Assembly (NCBI GenBank): GCA_035642535.1
Contig: DASQSE010000056.1
Coordinates: 1 to 64,000, forward strand
Direction of reading: 5' to 3'
Origin: Jatrophihabitans sp035642535
Lineage (GTDB): Bacteria; Actinomycetota; Actinomycetes; Mycobacteriales; Jatrophihabitantaceae
DNA length: 64,000 bases
Position numbers and translations under genes: made by a program. Of this stretch, positions 59,435-64,000 are shown one piece after another. The number at the start of each line of letters is the position of its first letter. The stretch's first letter is position 1. Under the pieces are notes generated by a model. That model was given only the letters and a program-made list of their open reading frames with translations. It ran no database searches and was not told the DNA's origin.

Positions 59435-61490
59435 TGGCCTCGGCGTCGGCGCTCGTCCCCGGGCCGCCGTTCGACAGCGCCTTCTCCGCGACCGGCGAGA
59501 CCTGCTTCATCAGCGCGAGCTGGACGAGGCTGGCCAACGCACCGATGCCGCCCTGGCCGTCCCCGTTGCCGCCCACCAGCACGTCCGGCGTGATCTTGAG
59601 GCCGTTCTTCGCGACCTCCTCGACGATCGCCACGACTGCCGTCTGCTCGGCGCCGATCGCCTCCTTCTGTGCCGTGTACGCCTGCGCGTTCGCCAAGCCC
59701 AGCGCCTCCGCGGACTTCGCGTTGGCCAGCCCCATCGCCTCAGTCGACTTCGCGTTGGCCAGCCCCATCGCCTCGGTGGCCGACGCGCTCGCCTTGCCGA
59801 TGGCGGCGATCTTGTCCGCCTCGGCCTGGCTGGTCTTGCGGGTGACCTGGGCGGTGCCGTCGGCAGCGGCGACCGCGGCTTCGGCGTTCGCCTTGTTGAT
59901 CTCGATCGACACTCGCGACTTGGCGAGATCCTGCTGCATGTCCGCCTCGCCGCGCTGCGCCTCGAGCGCGATGCGTGCCTGCTGCGCGTCCTGCTGCGCC
60001 GCGTAGGTCGCCTTCTCCTGGCGCGCGATCTCCCGCCTGGTGAGCACCTCGACCAACTCCGGCGGGAACACGACGTCCTGGATGTAGACGCCGCGCACCT
60101 CGACGTCGTACCGGCGCAAGTACTCGGTGACGTACTTCTCTGCGGCCTCCTGCACGATGTCACGGCCCTGGATGAACTCCGTGGCGGCGAGCCCCTGCAC
60201 CTTGTTGCGGAAGTAGTTGCCGACCGCCGACTGCAGCACCTCGTTCACCAGGTTCTGCATCGTGCCGACCATGCCGATCACCTTCGGTGCCCGCGTGTCG
60301 GGGACGTGGATCTGCACCTGCAGGTCGATCTTGAAGTTGAACGCTTCCTTGCTCTTGGCGTCGATCGACGACAGCCGCGTGTCCAGGTCGTGCGCCTCGC
60401 TGGACTGTGCTGCCCAGTTCAGCGTCAGGATCGACGTCGGGATGACGTCCGGCGTGTAGATGCGCGGGTTGAGCGGGTACTTGCCGGTGCGCAGCGGGTC
60501 GGACCAGATGCCGCGGTGCCCCGGCGAGACGATCGAGCCGAACCGGTACTCGTCGCCCGAGGTGTCCATCGTCGGCAGCCCCACGTAGGACTTGATAACC
60601 GCGACCTCGCCCTGGTTGACCACCAGCATCGGCACGATCTCGACGCGCACCAGGAACGGGTTGATCAGGTACGCGCCGTAGAGCAGCGGATCGTGCTGCA
60701 GGCCGATGCACCCGCCGCTGTCGAGGAACGCCTGAAAGTCCTGGTAGTTGTTGTGCTTGTCGTTCTTGTTGCCGAGCAGCAGCTGGATGATCTCGTTTGC
60801 CTCGGTGCCGGCCTCCTCGGCCTCCCGCACGTCGTCGAAGCCGCCGATCCGGCCGGCGATGTCGCCGGACGGCAATGGCGGACCCTCCAGCGTCGTCACG
60901 ATGCCGATGACGTCGACCGCGCCGCTGCCCCGCCCGCTCTGCGGGTTGATGTAGGTGACGCTGAGGTCGGCGGTCGAGAGCGACGCGATCATGTCGGAGG
61001 TGCTGTCGGACACCGTCACGCCGAACGTTTGCCCGAGTGTGGCGACCACGAACGCGATCGGGTGGATCGGCAGGGTGACACCCGGCTGCATCACCGGGCG
61101 CTGGACGCCGCGCTGCCCGCCGTTCTCGACGAACTGCGTGAGGTTGCTGAAGTCGCCGATCGCCGGGCTGTAGTGCGCCGACTTCGCGCCTGCGTCGAGC
61201 GGCGCACCGACCTGGGCGATGACGACGCCGATCGCGCCGGGCGGGATCTGCACCCACGGGAAGGTGGTGACCTTGTAGATCGGCCAGGGCTTCATCCGCC
61301 AGCCGGGCATGAGCAGGTCCGGCTGGTAACCCGCCTCGCCGTGCCGCGCGATGAGGCTCCCCTCGGGCAGCCGGCGGCCGAAGTTCTTGGTGACGAGCCC
61401 GACCTCGCTCGCCCCGATCTTGTGCAACGACATGAAGAGCTCGAACGCGAGCAGCAGCACGACGACGAGCACGATCACCGCGATGAGCAC
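59427..61490 (-). CDS. SPFH/band-7 (flotillin-like) membrane protein
   Basis: 687 residues from a GTG at 61490. An N-terminal helix (VLIVVLLLAF-type, residues 2-18) anchors the protein. The SPFH domain follows: PPGAIGVVIAQVGAPLDAG, GVQRPVMQPGV, INPFLVRVEIVPMLVV and a second part with NWAAQSSEAHDLDTRLSSID, IDLQVQIHVPDTRAPKVI. The long C-terminal coiled coil (about residues 490-600) contains the 11-residue repeat EAMGLANAKST three times. Flotillins scaffold membrane domains. It is longer and has a larger N-terminal part than standard flotillins. Confidence 0.85.
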   Translation of the reverse strand: MLIAVIVLVVVLLLAFELFMSLHKIGASEVGLVTKNFGRRLPEGSLIARHGEAGYQPDLLMPGWRMKPWPIYKVTTFPWVQIPPGAIGVVIAQVGAPLDAGAKSAHYSPAIGDFSNLTQFVENGGQRGVQRPVMQPGVTLPIHPIAFVVATLGQTFGVTVSDSTSDMIASLSTADLSVTYINPQSGRGSGAVDVIGIVTTLEGPPLPSGDIAGRIGGFDDVREAEEAGTEANEIIQLLLGNKNDKHNNYQDFQAFLDSGGCIGLQHDPLLYGAYLINPFLVRVEIVPMLVVNQGEVAVIKSYVGLPTMDTSGDEYRFGSIVSPGHRGIWSDPLRTGKYPLNPRIYTPDVIPTSILTLNWAAQSSEAHDLDTRLSSIDAKSKEAFNFKIDLQVQIHVPDTRAPKVIGMVGTMQNLVNEVLQSAVGNYFRNKVQGLAATEFIQGRDIVQEAAEKYVTEYLRRYDVEVRGVYIQDVVFPPELVEVLTRREIARQEKATYAAQQDAQQARIALEAQRGEADMQQDLAKSRVSIEINKANAEAAVAAADGTAQVTRKTSQAEADKIAAIGKASASATEAMGLANAKSTEAMGLANAKSAEALGLANAQAYTAQKEAIGAEQTAVVAIVEEVAKNGLKITPDVLVGGNGDGQGGIGALASLVQLALMKQVSPVAEKALSNGGPGTSADAEASA
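59686..59784 (-). repeat. 33-bp tandem repeat in the SPFH coiled coil
   Basis: Three units of 33 bases at 59686-59718, 59719-59751 and 59752-59784 encode A-E-A-(L/M)-G-L-A-N-A-K-S-type 11-residue units. The last two differ at only a few bases, and the first is more diverged. An 11-residue period fits right-handed coiled-coil stacking, so the copy number may set coiled-coil length. Confidence 0.75.
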
Positions 61491-61566
61491 GGCGATTCCT
61501 CTCTCTCATTTCCCGCCTCCGTGGCGGATGCTTCCCACTGTCCTCCTCCCCCGGCGGGGCGCAACG

Positions 61567-62946
61567 TCAGATCCCGGCCGCCTCCTCGAGCGCGCCGAGT
61601 TCGTCGTCGAGGTAGGTCAGCAGGTGCTGAAGATGCGGGACGGTGCGCCGGCAGCCGGTCAGCCCGAACGCAACCGACTCGGAGTAGCTGGTGCACGTGA
61701 TGTTGAGTGCCTGCCCGTCCAGCGGGATCGACAGCGGGTAGAGGCCGTCGAGCCGGGCGCCGTTCCAGTACAGCGGCTGGCGGGGCCCGGGCACGTTCGA
61801 GATGACGAGGTTGAACGGCGGGCGCACCGCGCCGGTCAGCCGCAGCAGCGGCCAGATCGCGAGCGGGCTGACACCGAGCGCGCTCATCGCGAGGATCTGC
61901 ATCGGCGTCATCGAGCGCAGCGCCGCCTTGCCCTCCTCCATGGACTGATGGACGGTGGCGAGCCGCGCCGCGGGGTCACCGGCGTTGGTGCCGAGGTTGC
62001 ACATGACCGTGCCGATCGCGTTGCCGCCGCCGTCGCGCGAACGAGTCTCGTCACCGTGCAGCGACACCGGGACCATCGCGATGAGCGGCGTGGCCGGCAG
62101 CGCGTCCATGCTCGACAGGTAGGTGCGCAGCGCACCGGAGCACATGGCCAGCACGACGTCGTTCAGCGTCACGTCGGTCGCCTTGCCCACCCTGCGGATC
62201 CGCTCCATCGGCCACGACTGCGCGGCGAAGCGCCGGGAGCCGGTGATCGGTACGTTCAAGATCGACTTCGGCGCCGAGAAGCACAACGTGCCGCTCTGCT
62301 CCGCGATCGCGCGCCGCACCGTCTGTCCGAGTGCCGGGATGAGCCCGGCCGTCTCGCCCAGCATGCTGATCGCATCCCGCACCGGATCGGACCGGCGGGC
62401 ATCGCCGCGCGCGCCACGCGATTTCTGCGAGCGCAGCGCCCACGGCCCCGGCATGCCGTGCTCGTCGGGATCCGGACTCAGCATCCGCGAGAGCAGCCGC
62501 AGCGCCGACACTCCGTCGACGAGCGAGTGGTGCACCTTGAAGTACGTGACGTACCGCCCGTCCGCAAGTCCCTCGATGAGGTGCATCTCCCACAACGGCC
62601 GGTGCCGGTCGAGCAGCGTCGAATGGAGACGTGAGCACAGCGCCAGCAGGTCGAGGACCCGGCCGGGGCGCGGCAGCGCGCTGCGCCGGACATGATGCTC
62701 GAGGTCGAACGCGCGGTCGACCTCCCACCGCCATTGGCCCAGCGACGTGATCGAGCGCCGTGGCCGCTTCTGGAACAGCGGCGCGATCTCGTCCTGCGCG
62801 ATGGCCTCCTCGAACATGCTGCGCACATCGAGCGCGTCGGCCCCGTCGGGTGGTACATAGAGCTGCAGGCTCCCGACGTGCATCGGGTGCTCGCGCGACT
62901 CGCCGAGCAGGAACAGCGAGTCGGTCGGCGGCATCGGCAGGAGCAT
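61567..62946 (-). CDS. Wax ester synthase/diacylglycerol acyltransferase (WS/DGAT)
   Basis: 459 residues from the ATG at 62946. The enzyme moves fatty acyl groups from CoA onto diacylglycerol or alcohols to make triacylglycerol or wax. The active site is VHHSLVDGVSALRL (HHxxxDG), preceded by RPLWEMHLIEGLADGRY. The second half has LNDVVLAMCSGALRTYL and NLVISNVPGPRQPLYWNGA. Such enzymes are abundant in actinobacteria that store neutral lipids. It stands alone. Confidence 0.93.
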   Translation of the reverse strand: MLLPMPPTDSLFLLGESREHPMHVGSLQLYVPPDGADALDVRSMFEEAIAQDEIAPLFQKRPRRSITSLGQWRWEVDRAFDLEHHVRRSALPRPGRVLDLLALCSRLHSTLLDRHRPLWEMHLIEGLADGRYVTYFKVHHSLVDGVSALRLLSRMLSPDPDEHGMPGPWALRSQKSRGARGDARRSDPVRDAISMLGETAGLIPALGQTVRRAIAEQSGTLCFSAPKSILNVPITGSRRFAAQSWPMERIRRVGKATDVTLNDVVLAMCSGALRTYLSSMDALPATPLIAMVPVSLHGDETRSRDGGGNAIGTVMCNLGTNAGDPAARLATVHQSMEEGKAALRSMTPMQILAMSALGVSPLAIWPLLRLTGAVRPPFNLVISNVPGPRQPLYWNGARLDGLYPLSIPLDGQALNITCTSYSESVAFGLTGCRRTVPHLQHLLTYLDDELGALEEAAGI

Positions 62947-63034
62947 TCCTCGATCCTCGCGGGCTGGACCGTTGTAGTCGAGTCGTGGTTACGTCTGTGT
63001 GGATGGCCGCAACAATGCGGGGAGGCGGGAGACG

Positions 63035-63364
63035 ATGGTCGACTTCGACGACCTGAGGGACAAGGCCGAGAAGCTGCTCGGCGAGCACGGCGACAAGGTC
63101 GAGGACGGTATCGACAAGCTCGCCGACGTCGCCGGCAACCGGCTCGGCCACGAGACGCAGATCGATCAGGCTGCGGACAAGCTCAAGGGCTTCGTCGACG
63201 ACCAGCAGGCCCAGCAGCAAGCACAGCAACGGGCCAAGCAGCCCGGGAACCGCCCGCGTCCCGCCCAAGGCGGCAACCAACGGCCGCAGCAAGGCGGCGG
63301 CCCGAAGCCGAGGCAGGGCGCCGGGCCGCAGCCGAAGCAGGGCCGGCGGCCGCGACCGACCTAG
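63035..63364 (+). CDS. Rv0909-like (MT0933-type antitoxin family) protein
   Basis: 109 residues from the ATG at 63035, with GGAGGCGGGAG upstream. The first 60 residues match the short helical Rv0909/MT0933 domain (DDLRDKAEKLLGEHGDKV, DGIDKLADVAGNRLGHE, IDQAADKLKGFVDDQ). The rest is a low-complexity tail of Gln, Pro, Lys and Arg (QAQQQAQQRAKQPGNRP). The family is called antitoxin from Rv0909/Rv0910, but no Rv0910-like toxin is next to it. The basic tail suggests nucleic acid or wall contacts. Confidence 0.75.
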   Translation: MVDFDDLRDKAEKLLGEHGDKVEDGIDKLADVAGNRLGHETQIDQAADKLKGFVDDQQAQQQAQQRAKQPGNRPRPAQGGNQRPQQGGGPKPRQGAGPQPKQGRRPRPT

Positions 63365-64000
63365 CCCCGCGAGGACGGGTCGACGCCGGCGGTGCTGCCG
63401 AATACGACGCCGTGCGGGTCTGCGCAGTTGTCGGCGTCGTGGACCTGGTGCTCGGCGTGGTCGACCTGCAACGTGACGTGGTCGATGCGGTGTCCGTCGG
63501 CCAACCGGGTGCGCAGCGTCTCGGCAACCGTATGGCAGTCGAAGCTGGGCTGGACGAGCACGTGGGCGGACATCGCCGCGGCGCTCGAACCAAGGGTCCA
63601 GACGTGCAGGTCGTGCACCTCGGCGACGCCCGGCACTGCTGCCAGTTCCGCACCCAGCGCGGCCGGATCCACGCCCTGCGGCGCGGCCTCGAGGAACACC
63701 CGGCCGGCCGCCCTCACCAGGCGCGCGCCGGTCCACACCATCAGCGCGGCGATGACCAGCGACGCCACCGCGTCGGCGCGCGACCAGCCCGTCCACAGCA
63801 CGACCAGCCCGGCGACGAAGGTGGCGGCGAATGCCCACAGATCGGTAAGCAGGTGCGCCAGCACGCCCCGCACGTTCAAGCTGGCGCGGTCGGCCCGGCC
63901 GGCGAGCCAGGTGGCGAGCACATTGACGCCGACGCCCACGACAGCGACGAGCGCGACCACCCCGCCGTGCACGCCGGGCGGATCGACGAGCCTGCGGACG
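63361..64000 (-). CDS. Cation diffusion facilitator, C-terminal part
   Basis: The frame is open to the right edge of the window. The visible part begins VRRLVDPPGVHGGVVALVAVV and includes NVRGVLAHLLTDLWAFAATF, with His and Asp placed as in the zinc site of the fourth helix pair. A cytoplasmic C-terminal domain follows with GVAEVHDLHVWTLGS, ending in Asp/His-rich NCADPHGVVFG. These proteins export zinc, cobalt or other divalent metals. Its TAG stop shares CTAG with the stop of the Rv0909-like gene. Confidence 0.92.
   Translation of the reverse strand, partial: VRRLVDPPGVHGGVVALVAVVGVGVNVLATWLAGRADRASLNVRGVLAHLLTDLWAFAATFVAGLVVLWTGWSRADAVASLVIAALMVWTGARLVRAAGRVFLEAAPQGVDPAALGAELAAVPGVAEVHDLHVWTLGSSAAAMSAHVLVQPSFDCHTVAETLRTRLADGHRIDHVTLQVDHAEHQVHDADNCADPHGVVFGSTAGVDPSSRG

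Noticed and set aside
62051..63838. Long leftward frame of 595 codons across the WS/DGAT and Rv0909-like genes
   Set aside because: It is an Arg-rich alternative frame of three real genes on both strands, with no start context.

Overview
The window looks like one continuous chromosomal segment of a high-GC (about 70%) Actinomycetota bacterium. GTG starts are frequent, most operons use 4-base ATGA or GTGA start/stop overlaps, and the gene families are typical of the phylum: ECF sigma factors, an Rpf-type muralytic factor, MMPL, WS/DGAT, an Rv0909-like protein, LmeA/DUF2993, a TreY/TreZ/GlgX cluster and a HutU/HutF/HutI histidine route. I see no tRNA, rRNA, insertion sequence, prophage or CRISPR array. 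The exact genus cannot be settled from sequence reading alone.

Layout. 1-2014 (-): an ECF sigma factor, a membrane-anchored sigma-associated protein and the N-terminus of a secreted, probably subtilisin-like protein, all translationally coupled. 2265-9836 (-): eight closely spaced genes running from a RibD-type reductase through LigC DNA ligase, an Abi-alpha-like protein, a secreted TAP-type peptidase, an alpha/beta hydrolase, a cyclopropane fatty acid synthase-like methyltransferase and an EamA exporter to a small membrane protein. 9855-11151 (+): an EcsC-like protein, a small conserved protein and an HxlR regulator. 11148-17304 (-): glgX-treY-treZ for trehalose and glycogen. 18152-20859 (+): uvrB and a metallo-beta-lactamase-fold gene, closed by a 17-bp hairpin. 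21250-26580 (+): a histidine utilisation operon in which an M20 amidohydrolase sits where a HutG deformylase would be expected. 27678-29771 (+): an LmeA-like protein and an EAL-GAF protein.

29754-36603 is the thiamine region. Reading leftward are thiO-thiS-thiG and then cytX-psuG-psuK, with one TPP riboswitch before thiO and a second lying between thiG and cytX. thiE-tenA-VOC run divergently. This places pseudouridine degradation genes downstream of a thiamine sensor. 37030-38744: two tandem L,D-transpeptidase-like paralogues. 38686-45650: transporters and small regulator/effector pairs (ArsR-MFS, AraC-VOC-MFS, LysR divergent from a cysteine dioxygenase-like gene). 45941-53025: a kinase-like resistance or choline-type phosphotransferase, an MBL hydrolase, a GbsR/MarR regulator divergent from a two-gene ABC exporter, and an MMPL transporter. 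53063-57543: MFS, hydrolases, a frameshifted uridine-kinase-like gene and a lipase resembling Candida antarctica lipase B. 57669-64000: an Rpf-like protein with a recently duplicated peptidoglycan-binding unit, an SPFH/flotillin protein with an unrecognised partner, a wax ester synthase/DGAT, an Rv0909-like protein and the end of a cation diffusion facilitator.

No unmistakable new defence island is present. The best candidates for something undescribed are the double-aptamer thiamine/pseudouridine unit, the perfect 18-bp hairpin built from the end of thiO, the LigC/Abi-alpha pairing and the SPFH/unknown pair.
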